The notes below the pieces were generated by a model that saw nothing but the letters and a program-made list of their open reading frames with translations, was not told where the DNA came from and did no database searches. Positions 43,436-52,115 of a stretch of DNA of 52,353 nucleotides are shown here, piece after piece; the stretch's first letter is position 1; each line of letters begins with the position of its first letter. Made by a program: the position numbers and the translations under genes. The DNA lies in assembly GCF_900113065.1 (NCBI RefSeq), contig NZ_FOOA01000023.1:1-52353 (forward strand), given 5' to 3'. The stretch comes from Aureimonas phyllosphaerae (GTDB lineage Bacteria; Pseudomonadota; Alphaproteobacteria; Rhizobiales; Rhizobiaceae).

Positions 43436-44623
43436 TTGACGTCTCAAGACCCCAAAAATTCATCAACGCTGCGGCCCGCCACCCGCCGCATGCGTGTCGG
43501 GCACGATCCCGAGACGACGCAGGGATTCGTCAATCCGCCAATCGTCCGCGGTTCGACCGTTCTCTTCCCGGACACCTCGACCATGCGGCGCCGGGCGCAA
43601 AAATATACCTACGGCCTTCGCGGAACGCCGACGCTGGACGCGCTCGAAGCGGCGATCGACGAGCTGGAGGGCTCGCACGGCACGATCCTTGTACCGTCCG
43701 GCCTCGCGGCCGTCTCGCTCCCGCTCCTCGCCTTCCTCGGGGCAGGCGATCACTGCCTTGTTGTCGACAGCGTCTACGGCCCGACCCGCCTCTTCTGCGA
43801 CACGATGCTGAAGCGCATGGGCGTCGAGACCGAGTATTTTCCGCCCGGCATCGGCGCAGGCCTGTCGGATCTCATGCGGCCGAACACGAAGGTCGTCTTC
43901 CTCGAAGCGCCGGGCTCGAACACGTTCGAGATGATGGACGTCGCACAGGCCGCCGGGATCGCGCGGGACGGCGGCGCCGTCAGCATGCTCGACAACACCT
44001 GGGCGACACCGCTCCTCTTCCGTCCGCTGGAGCATGGCGTCGACCTGTCGATCCATGCGCTTACGAAGTACCCCGGCGGCCATTCCGATCTTCTGATGGG
44101 CAGCGTCTCGGCGACGCGTGAGACCTTCGGCCGATTGCGGGACGCCCAGATGCAGCTCGGCATCAATGTTTCGGCCGAGGACGCCTATCTCGTGTTCCGC
44201 GGCCTGAAGACGATGGACCTGCGCATCCGGGCGCACGAACAGTCGACACTGGCGCTGGCGCGCTGGCTGGACGGCCACGAGGATGTCGCCCGCGTCCTCC
44301 ATCCCGCCCTCCCCTCGTTCCCCGGCCACGATCTCTGGCAACGCCAGTTCGACGGCTCGACGGGCCTCTTCAGCTTCGTCCTCCGAGGCGGCGGACGCGA
44401 GGAGGCGGCGGCGTTTCTCGATGCGCTCTCGCTCTTCGGCCTCGGCTATTCCTGGGGCGGGTTCGAGAGCCTCGCGCTGGAAGTCGACCTCACCGACCGG
44501 ATCCATGCGACCGCTCCGACCGAAGGACCGGTGATCCGGCTGCAGATCGGACTGGAGGACGTTGCCGATCTGCAGGCCGATCTCGAAGCGGGTTTTGCCG
44601 CCGTCCGCGCGATGCGCCGATAA
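43436..44623 (+). CDS. metC: Cystathionine beta-lyase
   Basis: From the preferred TTG 43436 (AGGATG about ten bases upstream) the enzyme has 395 residues; ATG 43490 is the alternative. The upstream open frame back to 43262 is atypical. It shows PLP features KYTYGLRGTPT, LDNTWATP and the Schiff-base lysine in HALTKYPGGHSD (about Lys211), and the late YSWGGFESL segment. It releases homocysteine from cystathionine in methionine synthesis. It is divergent from the aap operon by 210 bases. In that interval GCCCAC and GTGGGC (43381-43410) form an inverted repeat. Confidence 0.85.
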   Translation: MTSQDPKNSSTLRPATRRMRVGHDPETTQGFVNPPIVRGSTVLFPDTSTMRRRAQKYTYGLRGTPTLDALEAAIDELEGSHGTILVPSGLAAVSLPLLAFLGAGDHCLVVDSVYGPTRLFCDTMLKRMGVETEYFPPGIGAGLSDLMRPNTKVVFLEAPGSNTFEMMDVAQAAGIARDGGAVSMLDNTWATPLLFRPLEHGVDLSIHALTKYPGGHSDLLMGSVSATRETFGRLRDAQMQLGINVSAEDAYLVFRGLKTMDLRIRAHEQSTLALARWLDGHEDVARVLHPALPSFPGHDLWQRQFDGSTGLFSFVLRGGGREEAAAFLDALSLFGLGYSWGGFESLALEVDLTDRIHATAPTEGPVIRLQIGLEDVADLQADLEAGFAAVRAMRR

Positions 44624-44679
44624 GCATCCCCTCCGTCCGGCGGCTCGCTCTTTCGTGATGGCGAAGTGAGCGCCGCCGC

Positions 44680-44712
44680 CGGATGGATCGGTCATCCCAT
44701 CCGTATATCCGG
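44680..44712 (+). promoter_or_regulatory. Overlapping hairpins before the ECF sigma gene
   Basis: CGGATGG (44680-44686) can pair with CCATCCG (44697-44703). The overlapping CCGGAT (44679-44684) can pair instead with ATCCGG (44707-44712), which lies next to the ATG at 44715. The two folds exclude each other, so the 5' end could switch access to the start. The alternation is seen; regulation is inferred. Confidence 0.35.
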
Positions 44713-44714
44713 GT

Positions 44715-45257
44715 ATGCGCGACACGCGGACGACCGACGATCTCTTCGCCCAGTTGGGGCCCCTGAAACGCTACGCCTATTCGCTCACGCGCGACCGGGG
44801 CGAAGCGGAAGACCTCGTGCACGATGCGCTGGTCAAGGCGATCGAGTGCGAGCGCCAGTTCCGGCCGGGACGCAACGCCCGCTCCTGGCTCTGCTCGATC
44901 CTCCACAACACCTTCATCGACCGTCGCCGGGCCCGGGCGGTGCGAGCCGGCGTCGAGATGCCAAGCGACGCGTCGGTGGACGTCGCCCAGCCGGCCTCGC
45001 AGCACGACGCGCTCCGGCTACAGGATGTGCGCCGGTCCTTTCTGGCCCTGCCGGAGGAACAGCGCACCGCGCTCCACCTGGTTGCGATCGAAGGCCTGTC
45101 CTACGAGGACGCCGCGACGACGCTCGACATCCCGGTCGGCACGCTTGTGTCGCGCGTCTCGCGAGCGCGGGCGCAGCTGAGAGCGCTGGACGCGGACGAG
45201 GGCGACAATGTCGTACGGTTCCGGGCGAAGGGAGGAAGCTCCGATGCATCCGTCTGA
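44715..45257 (+). CDS. ECF sigma factor (RNA polymerase sigma-70 family)
   Basis: The 180-residue protein has sigma-2 (RYAYSLTRDRGEAEDLVHDA, then LVKAIECERQF; 18-50) and sigma-4 (LPEEQRTALHLVAIEGLSYE with a C-terminal helix-turn-helix, VPVGTLVSR-like VGTLVSRVSRAR). It lacks sigma-1.1 and sigma-3 and so is an extracytoplasmic-function factor. The next gene, an anti-sigma factor, overlaps it by 14 bases, the usual arrangement. Its own promoter was not identified with certainty. Confidence 0.88.
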   Translation: MRDTRTTDDLFAQLGPLKRYAYSLTRDRGEAEDLVHDALVKAIECERQFRPGRNARSWLCSILHNTFIDRRRARAVRAGVEMPSDASVDVAQPASQHDALRLQDVRRSFLALPEEQRTALHLVAIEGLSYEDAATTLDIPVGTLVSRVSRARAQLRALDADEGDNVVRFRAKGGSSDASV

Positions 45258-46017
45258 TCCGATCCGCGACACCGACCTCGCCGCCTATGTCGACGGCCAG
45301 CTGCCGCCCGAGCGCCGGGTCGCGGTCGAGGCGTTCCTGTCGGAACACCCGGCCGACGCGGCGCGGGTCATGGCGGATCTGCGCCTCAACAGCGAACTTC
45401 GCCTCGCCCTTCCCCTGCCGGAGGGCGGCGCGGGACTTCGCGTCTCGCATGCGGCTCGTCTGCTGCAGGCGAGCCGGCTCCGGCGACGACTGGCGCCTCG
45501 AGTCGGCCGGATCGCGGCACTCGGCCTCTTCGTGGCGATCGGCTGGACGGCGCATTCGCAGTTCGGCGCGCTCGGCGTCCGCGAGAGCGTCGCCTCGGTG
45601 CAGCCGCCGGCCTATGTCGAGGACGCGATCCGCGCGCATCGGACCAGCCAGTTGCGTGCCGGCATGGCCTCCCAGCCGGAGACCCGGCGTTACGATCCGG
45701 CGGAGATCCTCTCTGCCACGGCGATCCGCCTGCCGAAGCTGCCGGCCGACTGGGCGGTGAGCGACGTGCAGGTGTTTCCGTCCACCCACGGCCCGAGCGT
45801 CGAGGTGGCGCTGAAGACGCTAGGACAGGCGACGGTCTCGCTCTATGCCGTGCGGCCGGGCGGCTTCGATGTCGTGGACGCCTCGCTGGCTCCGGCCGGC
45901 GAAGCCGACACGGCCTATTGGCAGATCGGCGAGGTCGCCTACGCGCTCGTCTCGTCGGGTGTCGACCGCGATCGCCTCGGCCAGTGGGCCGGCGAGCTGT
46001 CGCGCACCCTCTACTGA
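45244..46017 (+). CDS. Membrane-anchored anti-sigma factor
   Basis: The 257-residue protein starts at ATG 45244 after GGAGG. Its N-terminal part, DLAAYVDGQLPPERRVAVEA with EHPADAARVMADLRLN, is typical of zinc-less anti-sigma domains. A single membrane helix follows (about 91-104, IAALGLFVAIGWTA), then a periplasmic part with the VALKTLGQATVSLYAV strands. This fits a transmembrane sensor releasing the sigma factor on stress. Overlap with the sigma gene supports the pairing. Confidence 0.82.
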   Translation: MHPSDPIRDTDLAAYVDGQLPPERRVAVEAFLSEHPADAARVMADLRLNSELRLALPLPEGGAGLRVSHAARLLQASRLRRRLAPRVGRIAALGLFVAIGWTAHSQFGALGVRESVASVQPPAYVEDAIRAHRTSQLRAGMASQPETRRYDPAEILSATAIRLPKLPADWAVSDVQVFPSTHGPSVEVALKTLGQATVSLYAVRPGGFDVVDASLAPAGEADTAYWQIGEVAYALVSSGVDRDRLGQWAGELSRTLY

Positions 46018-46045
46018 CCCCTTCCATCCTCAGGAGTACGATCCG

Positions 46046-46768
46046 ATGAACACGCCCTTCCGGGGGTTCGGCGTCCGCGATACCGGCGCCTACCAATCCC
46101 AGGCTCTCTTCGACGAAGGCCTGCGCCGGCACATGCTGCGCGTCTTCAACTACATGGGCCTCGGCCTCGTCGTCACGGGCCTCGTGGCCTTCGTGGTCGG
46201 CAACACGCCGGCTCTGTATGTGCCGATCTTCCAGTCGCCGCTCAAATGGGTGGTGATGCTGGCGCCGCTCGCCTTCGTCCTCTTCTTCTCGTTCCGAATC
46301 CACGCCATCTCGGCGGCCACGGCGCAGGCGCTGTTCTGGGCCTTCTGCGCCACGATGGGCCTGTCGCTGTCGTCGATCTTCCTGGTCTTCACTGGCGCCA
46401 GCATCGCCAACACCTTCTTCATCGCCGCCGCCATGTTCGGCGCGACGAGCCTCTACGGCTACACGACGAAGCGTGACCTGACCCAGTTCGGCTCGCTGCT
46501 CATCATGGGCCTCATCGGCGTCGTGATCGCGAGCATCGTCAACATCTTCGTCGGCTCGTCGGCGCTTCAGTTCGCCATCTCGGTGATCGGCATCATCGTA
46601 TTCGTCGGTCTGACCGCCTGGGACACGCAGACGATCAAGGAACAATATGCCGAGAACCACGGTTCGGAGTCGCTCCAGAAGATGGCCGTGTTCGGTGCGC
46701 TGTCGCTGTTCCTGAACTTCATCAACATCTTCCAGCTCCTTCTGAACTTCACGGGCGAGCGCGAGTAG
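46046..46768 (+). CDS. Bax inhibitor-1/YccA family membrane protein
   Basis: The 240-residue protein has seven hydrophobic segments. GLRRHMLRVFNYMGLGLVVT opens it. TAWDTQTIKEQY after helix 6 carries the conserved Asp pair region of BI-1 proteins. AGGAG lies before ATG 46046. In bacteria these proteins are pH-sensitive calcium-leak channels or FtsH-linked factors. It follows the anti-sigma gene by 28 bases, so it may be in the ECF regulon. Confidence 0.88.
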   Translation: MNTPFRGFGVRDTGAYQSQALFDEGLRRHMLRVFNYMGLGLVVTGLVAFVVGNTPALYVPIFQSPLKWVVMLAPLAFVLFFSFRIHAISAATAQALFWAFCATMGLSLSSIFLVFTGASIANTFFIAAAMFGATSLYGYTTKRDLTQFGSLLIMGLIGVVIASIVNIFVGSSALQFAISVIGIIVFVGLTAWDTQTIKEQYAENHGSESLQKMAVFGALSLFLNFINIFQLLLNFTGERE

Positions 46769-46816
46769 TCCGGCACAGCCGCCGACTTCCCTCCCCTTCA
46801 GACACGAGGTCAATTC

Positions 46817-47470
46817 ATGGACACCAACGACCGTCAGGCCATCGAAGGCCTCTTCCAGAAGCTCGGCACGCTCGAGCGCGACATTCCGCAGCGCGATCCC
46901 GAGGCCGAGCGCTTCATCAACGATCAGGTCGGGCGCAATCCGGGCTCGCCCTACTACATGGCCCAGACCATCGTGATGCAGCAGATGGCGCTGGAGAACC
47001 AGCAGCGCGAACTCGAGGCGATGCGCTCGCAGGCGGCGGACACGCGCTACGCCAGCCCGCAGGGCACCGGCAGCAGCGGCGGCGGCTTTCTGTCGCGCAT
47101 GTTCGGCGGCGGCGACCAGTCCCGCCAGCCGGCAGCCGCCCCGATGGGTGCGCCGGGCGCGGCCGCCGGCCCCTGGGGCGGCCAGAGCCGCTACGGCGCG
47201 CCGCAGGGCCAGCCGGGCATGATGGGCCAACCGGGCATGCAGCCGGGCATGATGGGCGGCCGCGGCGGTGGCGGCTTCCTTGCCGGCGCAGCGCAGACCG
47301 CGATGGGTGTGGCCGGCGGCGTGCTGCTGGGCAACGCCATTGCCGGCATGTTCGACGGCAACGAGGCTCAGGCTGCCGAGGCGGCCCCCGTGGACGAACC
47401 GCAGGTCGAACAGACGGCCGACGAGGGCGGCTACTTTGACGACGGCGGCGGTTTCGACGAAGAAATCTGA
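46817..47470 (+). CDS. DUF2076 domain protein
   Basis: The 217-residue protein has the DUF2076 start (RQAIEGLFQKLGTLERDIPQ, DPEAERFINDQVGRNPGSPYYMAQT) with a coiled-coil helix, then a Gly/Pro/Met-rich linker (GQPGMMGQPGMQPGMMGG), a Gly-rich hydrophobic segment and an acidic Asp/Gly tail. These are often periplasmic ligand-binding-like proteins. It comes 48 bases after the Bax-inhibitor gene in the same direction. Confidence 0.8.
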   Translation: MDTNDRQAIEGLFQKLGTLERDIPQRDPEAERFINDQVGRNPGSPYYMAQTIVMQQMALENQQRELEAMRSQAADTRYASPQGTGSSGGGFLSRMFGGGDQSRQPAAAPMGAPGAAAGPWGGQSRYGAPQGQPGMMGQPGMQPGMMGGRGGGGFLAGAAQTAMGVAGGVLLGNAIAGMFDGNEAQAAEAAPVDEPQVEQTADEGGYFDDGGGFDEEI

Positions 47471-47505
47471 GCCGCCAGCCGGTTCCTGTAAAACATTTAC
47501 GAATT

Positions 47506-47537
47506 CGAGGCGCGATCCGTCGTAGGGTCGCGCCTCG
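47506..47537 (+). terminator. Stem-loop after the DUF2076 gene
   Basis: CGAGGCGCGA pairs with TCGCGCCTCG, extended by TCC/GGG to about 13 bp around GTCGTA. No U-tract follows (TCATCTTCC), so termination would be weak or Rho-assisted. Confidence 0.5.
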
Positions 47538-47609
47538 TCATCTTCCGTACACGCCGCGCCCGCATGGTCCGGCAGCACCCACCCGGCACTCGCGAATGGC
47601 AGGCATGCG

Positions 47610-48275
47610 ATGGAGGCTTTTCTCTCCGAACTCGGCGGACTGATCCAGGCGAACCCAGGCTGGGCGGCCCTGATCGTTGCCGTCATCTGTCTCGGCGAGT
47701 CGCTCGTGCTGGTCGGTCTCGTGATCCCCGCGACCGCCGTGATGCTCTTGATCGGCGGGCTGATGGGAACCGGCGTCATCGATCCGGTAGCGACCTTGAT
47801 CGCGGCGGCCATCGGCGCCATCGTCGGCGACATCATCTCCTATTTTCTTGGCCGCTGGCTGGGGCCGGGCGTGGTGCACCGGCCTCCGCTGCGACGCTAC
47901 CGGCATGCCGTGGCCAAGACGCGCCTGTTCTTCCGTCGCTACGGGTTCTGGGCAGTGTTCCTCGGGCGCTTCCTCGGGCCGATCCGCTCCACCGTGCCGC
48001 TCGTCGCCGGGATGATGGCCATGGATCAGAAGCGCTTCCAGATCGCCAACGTCCTGTCGGCCGTGGTCTGGGCCCCCGCGATGTTCGCGCCCGGCTGGCT
48101 CGGCATGAAGGGCGCGCAGGGCGTGACCCACATGTCCGCCACCGACGGCCTCCTGATCCTCGCCGCCGTCCTCGGCGTGACCGCAGTCGCCACGGTGATC
48201 GGCGGGCGCTACCTCGGGCGCGACCGGCGCGCCGAACGCAGTGCCCGGCGCCGCACCCTCCGCAATCCGACCTGA
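47610..48275 (+). CDS. DedA-family membrane protein
   Basis: The 221-residue protein begins MEAFLSELGGLIQANPGWAA with a typical amphipathic start, five or six hydrophobic helices, FLGRFLGPIRSTVPLVAGMM (the conserved FGRFIPGxR motif variant) and GDIISYFLGRWLG. DedA proteins are likely undecaprenyl-phosphate or phosphatidylethanolamine flippases. It is separate from the DUF2076 gene by the hairpin above. The oxidoreductase gene follows 20 bases later. Confidence 0.87.
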   Translation: MEAFLSELGGLIQANPGWAALIVAVICLGESLVLVGLVIPATAVMLLIGGLMGTGVIDPVATLIAAAIGAIVGDIISYFLGRWLGPGVVHRPPLRRYRHAVAKTRLFFRRYGFWAVFLGRFLGPIRSTVPLVAGMMAMDQKRFQIANVLSAVVWAPAMFAPGWLGMKGAQGVTHMSATDGLLILAAVLGVTAVATVIGGRYLGRDRRAERSARRRTLRNPT

Positions 48276-48295
48276 CACGGGCTGGTTGCTCGCGG

Positions 48296-49360
48296 ATGAC
48301 CTCGATCGTCAACTGGGCCGTGGTCGGGACGGGTGCGATCGCCCGCCGCTTCTCGGCCGACATGCGCTACGCCAAGTCCGGACGCGTCGTCGCGATCGCC
48401 TCGCGGGAGGCCGAACGGGCTCGCGGGCTGGCTCGGGCGATTGGCCCGGGCGCGAAAGGCGACACGTTGGACGCCGTCCTCGCCGACCCTTCGATCCAGG
48501 CCGTCTATGTCGCAAGCCCAACGTCGGAGCACCGCGCCCACGCGCTGGCTGCCATCCAGGCCGGCAAGGCTGTGCTGGTCGAAAAGCCGCTGGCGTCCTC
48601 GGCGTCGGAAGCGGAGGAGATTGCCGAAGCCGCCCGGCTCGCCGGGGTCCTGTGCATGGAAGCGATGTGGATGCGCTTCACGCCGGGTGTGCTGACGGCA
48701 AAACGACTTGTCGACGAGGGGCGGATCGGCGAGCCTGTCGCCCTCGAAGCGTCCTTGTCATATCGCAACGCGTTCGATCCGGCCCACCGATTGTTCGACC
48801 CGCGGCTCAGCGGCGGGGCGCATCTCGACCTCGGCGTCTATCCTCTTTCGCTGGCGGTCCACCTGTTGGGGCTTCCCACCGACGTCGCGGTGAACGCCTT
48901 GCGCGCTCCCAACGGCGTGCCGATGGCCGGGGGACTCATCCTCGCCTATTCCGGCGCGGTGGCGACGCTCGGCTTCGGCTTCCTCGGTGAGGGAACGAAC
49001 GGTGCGACCGTGACGGGCACGTCGGGACGCCTGCGCCTCGGGGCGCCCTTCTTGTGTCCCCCAGCCCTGTCACTGAAACGAACGGGTGCAGCGCCCGGCC
49101 CGTCAGGCACGGATGATCAGCCGCTCGGCCCCACACGACGCGGATGGAAGGGCGCGCTGCCGGCCGTGAAGGCAATGCTGCGCCCGCTTCGGGAACGGCC
49201 GATACCGACGCTCTATGAAGGCTCCGGGCTTCAGTATCAGGCGGATCACTTCGCCGACCTCCTGGCGAGCGGCGCGATCGACAGTCCGGTTATGCCGATG
49301 CGGCAATCGATCGAGGTCCTGCGCATCCTCGACCGCTTCGCCGTCACCGATCCAGTGTGA
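48296..49360 (+). CDS. Gfo/Idh/MocA-family oxidoreductase
   Basis: The 354-residue protein has an N-terminal Rossmann fold (WAVVGTGAIARRFSADM) and the VEKPLASSASEAEEIAEAAR block. EAMWMRFTPGVLTAKRLVDE is like dehydrogenases that work on sugars or dihydrodiols. The DNA-encoded C-terminus overlaps the opposite gene by 17 bases. Start ATG 48296 is chosen; the longer frame runs through the DedA gene. Its location beside polysaccharide genes suggests a nucleotide-sugar or cyclitol substrate. Confidence 0.82.
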   Translation: MTSIVNWAVVGTGAIARRFSADMRYAKSGRVVAIASREAERARGLARAIGPGAKGDTLDAVLADPSIQAVYVASPTSEHRAHALAAIQAGKAVLVEKPLASSASEAEEIAEAARLAGVLCMEAMWMRFTPGVLTAKRLVDEGRIGEPVALEASLSYRNAFDPAHRLFDPRLSGGAHLDLGVYPLSLAVHLLGLPTDVAVNALRAPNGVPMAGGLILAYSGAVATLGFGFLGEGTNGATVTGTSGRLRLGAPFLCPPALSLKRTGAAPGPSGTDDQPLGPTRRGWKGALPAVKAMLRPLRERPIPTLYEGSGLQYQADHFADLLASGAIDSPVMPMRQSIEVLRILDRFAVTDPV

Positions 49361-50276
49361 AACGGCGGAACAGGGTGCGCGCGACGCGCCAGATGGGTTG
49401 CGGCGAGCGTGTATAGACGTGATGGGCGGCGATCAGCATCCACGGATGCCGCTGCCAGAACTTCGACATCGGCAGGACGAACGGGTTCTGCGCATCCCGT
49501 GCGGACTGCTCCACGATCTCGTCCATCTCCGCTCTCGGCGCCCCCCTTTCGGCCGCATCGAGGAGGCCCGGCAAAGCCTCGGTTCCGGCCGCGAGGTAAT
49601 CCCGACGATGCGTCAGCGCCGCGAACAGTCGCTCGGCGGCGTGCGCGGCCGTGCCGTCGAGTTGTCCGCGTTCAGTCGCAAACAGGCTGTCGAGCGCCGG
49701 ATCGGCCAGCGGCGACAGGGCCTCCCGCCGGAACCAGAACATCGATCCCGCGGCAAAGCGCCCCTCTTCGAGTTCACGAAGCGTCAGGTCGAGGCCGAGG
49801 GCCGCGATCATCCGGCGCGTGATGCGGCCGTTGAGAACGATCCGGCCGCGAAGGCCGAGAAGGTGCGCCTCCGGGACCACCAGCCCGAGCGAAGGCACCG
49901 CTTCCATCGCCGCCAGCGGCGCGGGCACGCCGTCGCGGCCCGCCAGCAGTGAGCGCGTCAGGAAGCGCCGCCAGTCGTCACCGTCGTCGCGATGGACAGA
50001 CTTCTTGGTGTGAAGCTTCAGACCGATGTCGAACCCGTCGCCCTCGGCCCGCAGCGCCTTCATGAAGGGTAGGACGTCGCGCCCGCGATTCTCGACGACG
50101 ACCTGGCGCGTGAAGAGGACATGCGGGCTGTCGACCGCCGCCAGCGTCATTCCCGCGTCGCGACATGTCAGCACCAGCCCGAAGGGGCGCTGGATGGCCG
50201 CAGCGAGATCGCGTGCCATCTCCTCCCAAACATCGGGATGATGCACATGGACGAAGACGATCGGAACGCCGGTCAT
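49344..50276 (-). CDS. Rhamnan-synthesis RgpF-like protein
   Basis: The 310-residue product from ATG 50276 has the RgpF family blocks: FVHVHHPDVWEEMARDLA, VVENRGRDVLPFMKALRAEG and GLKLHTKKSVHRDDGDDWRR, then a glycosyltransferase-like GSMFWFRREALSPL near residue 190. RgpF proteins take part in rhamnose polymer synthesis. It lies 40 bases downstream of rfbB and is probably part of the same unit. Confidence 0.78.
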   Translation of the reverse strand: MTGVPIVFVHVHHPDVWEEMARDLAAAIQRPFGLVLTCRDAGMTLAAVDSPHVLFTRQVVVENRGRDVLPFMKALRAEGDGFDIGLKLHTKKSVHRDDGDDWRRFLTRSLLAGRDGVPAPLAAMEAVPSLGLVVPEAHLLGLRGRIVLNGRITRRMIAALGLDLTLRELEEGRFAAGSMFWFRREALSPLADPALDSLFATERGQLDGTAAHAAERLFAALTHRRDYLAAGTEALPGLLDAAERGAPRAEMDEIVEQSARDAQNPFVLPMSKFWQRHPWMLIAAHHVYTRSPQPIWRVARTLFRRFTLDR

Positions 50277-50316
50277 CGCGGCGTCGCCGGCCGACCGGTC
50301 ATGGGACGAAACGCGA

Positions 50317-51378
50317 TCAAGCCTTGGCCGTCCCGAGGCGCTGGCCGGCGTATCGCTTCTGGCGGATCGGGCGCCACCAGTCGGGATGGTCGAGATACCA
50401 GCGGATGGTCTTCTCGAGGCCGGTCTCGAAGGTTTCCTCGGCGCGCCAGCCGAGTTCGTTCTCGATCCGGCTGGCGTCGATCGCATAGCGAAGGTCGTGT
50501 CCCGGACGGTCGGTGACGAAGTCGATCAATTCGCGCCGCGGCTCGCCATTGGGGAGTGGCGACAGGCGGTCGAGCGTGTCGCAGATCGTCTCGACGACGG
50601 CGAGGTTGGAGCGCTCGTTGCGCCCGCCGATGTTGTAGGACCGGCCGGGCTCGCCCCGGGTGACGACGAGCGCCAGCGCGCGGGCGTGGTCGTCGACATA
50701 GAGCCAGTCGCGCACGTTCTCGCCCCGGCCGTAGACCGGCAGGCGCTGGCCCTCCAGCCCGTTCAGGATGACGAGCGGGATCAGCTTCTCGGGGAAGTGG
50801 TAGGGACCGTAGTTGTTCGAGCAGTTCGAGAGCACCACGGGCATGTGGTAGGTGTGGAACCAGGCCATCGCCAGGTGGTCGGACGCCGCCTTCGAGGCCG
50901 AGTAGGGCGAGGACGGCGCGTAAGGGGTGTCCTCGGTGAAGAGGCTGTCGTCGAGCGGCAGGTCGCCGTAGACCTCGTCGGTCGAGACGTGGTGAAAGCG
51001 GAAGGCTTCCCGCCGGTCGGCCGGCAGCTGCATCCAGTAAGCGCGCGCGGCTTCCAGAAGCTCGTAGGTGCCGACGATGTTGGTCTGGATGAAGTCGCCC
51101 GGCCCGTCGATCGAGCGGTCGACATGGCTTTCGGCCGCCAGATGCATGATCGCGTCGACCTGCTCCTCAGCAAGGAGATCGGCGACGAAGGCGCGGTCGC
51201 CGATGTCGCCCTTCACGAAGCGGTAGCGCCGGTCGTTCTCGATCTCGGCCAGCGACGACAGGCTCGCGGCGTAGGTCAGCTTGTCGAGGTTGACGACGCT
51301 GTGGTCGGTGTCGCGGATCAGGTGGCGGCAGACCGCCGAGCCGATGAAGCCGGCGCCGCCGGTGACGAGGATCTTCAC
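50317..51378 (-). CDS. rfbB: dTDP-glucose 4,6-dehydratase
   Basis: The 353-residue enzyme has the Rossmann motif GGAGFIGS (7-14), [22 protein letters not shown] and the catalytic [10 protein letters not shown] (Tyr and Lys). It converts dTDP-glucose to dTDP-4-keto-6-deoxyglucose for dTDP-rhamnose. The start is GTG 51378 preceded by GGGGAG; it overlaps the rfbC stop (GTGA), giving translational coupling. Confidence 0.93.
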   Translation of the reverse strand: MKILVTGGAGFIGSAVCRHLIRDTDHSVVNLDKLTYAASLSSLAEIENDRRYRFVKGDIGDRAFVADLLAEEQVDAIMHLAAESHVDRSIDGPGDFIQTNIVGTYELLEAARAYWMQLPADRREAFRFHHVSTDEVYGDLPLDDSLFTEDTPYAPSSPYSASKAASDHLAMAWFHTYHMPVVLSNCSNNYGPYHFPEKLIPLVILNGLEGQRLPVYGRGENVRDWLYVDDHARALALVVTRGEPGRSYNIGGRNERSNLAVVETICDTLDRLSPLPNGEPRRELIDFVTDRPGHDLRYAIDASRIENELGWRAEETFETGLEKTIRWYLDHPDWWRPIRQKRYAGQRLGTAKA

Positions 51379-51950
51379 TTGGCATTCTCCCCGAAGCGGA
51401 AGGGCGTCTTGATGTCGGCAAGGCGCGGTGCGGCCTCGTCCTTGGCGGAGAGGACCGGGTGCCGGCCACTGAGCGGCCAGCTGATCGCGATGTCCGGGTC
51501 GTCGAAGCGGATCGAGCGGTCGTGCGCGCCGCTGTAGGGCGCCGACACCTTGTAGAAGACCTCGGTGTCGGGCTCGAGCGTCAGGAAGCCGTGGGCAAAG
51601 CCCGCCGGGACCAGGATCTGGTTGAAGGCGTCCGCCGACAGCTCCAGCGCGACCCATCGGGCAAAGGTCGGCGACCCCTCGCGAATGTCGACGGCGACGT
51701 CGAGGATGCGCCCGCGCAGCACGCGAACGAGCTTGTCCTGCGCGAACGGCGGCTCCTGGTAGTGCAGGCCGCGCAGCGTGAAGGCCTCGGCCGAGTAGGA
51801 CTGGTTGTCCTGCATCCAGTCGATCTCGATGCCGTTCTCGCCGAGCCGCGCCCGGTTGAAGGTCTCGGAGAAGAAGCCCCGGTCGTCGCCGAACCGGCGC
51901 GGCACGATCTCCAGGATCTCCGGAATGTCCAGCTTTCGGACGTCGAGCAT
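51375..51950 (-). CDS. rfbC: dTDP-4-dehydrorhamnose 3,5-epimerase
   Basis: The 191-residue protein has [33 protein letters not shown] (catalytic His) and [20 protein letters not shown] of the cupin-fold epimerase. The start ATG 51950 ([11 protein letters not shown]) has AGGGTGG nearby. It is first in the unit with rfbB and the RgpF-like gene, and divergent from rfbA across 165 bases. Confidence 0.92.
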   Translation of the reverse strand: MLDVRKLDIPEILEIVPRRFGDDRGFFSETFNRARLGENGIEIDWMQDNQSYSAEAFTLRGLHYQEPPFAQDKLVRVLRGRILDVAVDIREGSPTFARWVALELSADAFNQILVPAGFAHGFLTLEPDTEVFYKVSAPYSGAHDRSIRFDDPDIAISWPLSGRHPVLSAKDEAAPRLADIKTPFRFGENAK

Positions 51951-52115
51951 GGGCCACCCTTGCGGCATCGATGAGATGGCCACGCTTTTGCGTCATCGCC
52001 GGGCCGCCCGCAAGGGAGGCCCGCCCGGCGCCAAGAACGATCTGGCAAGTTCTGCCCCCGCGCGATAGAGAACGGCACGACCTGGGGCGTGGCGTATCGA
52101 GGAAGGCGGAGAGCG

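Noticed and set aside
48296-49360. Fusion of the DedA region with the oxidoreductase
   Set aside because: One long open frame (47564-49360) covers both, but the DedA protein is encoded in another frame and the oxidoreductase start at 48296 fits its fold.
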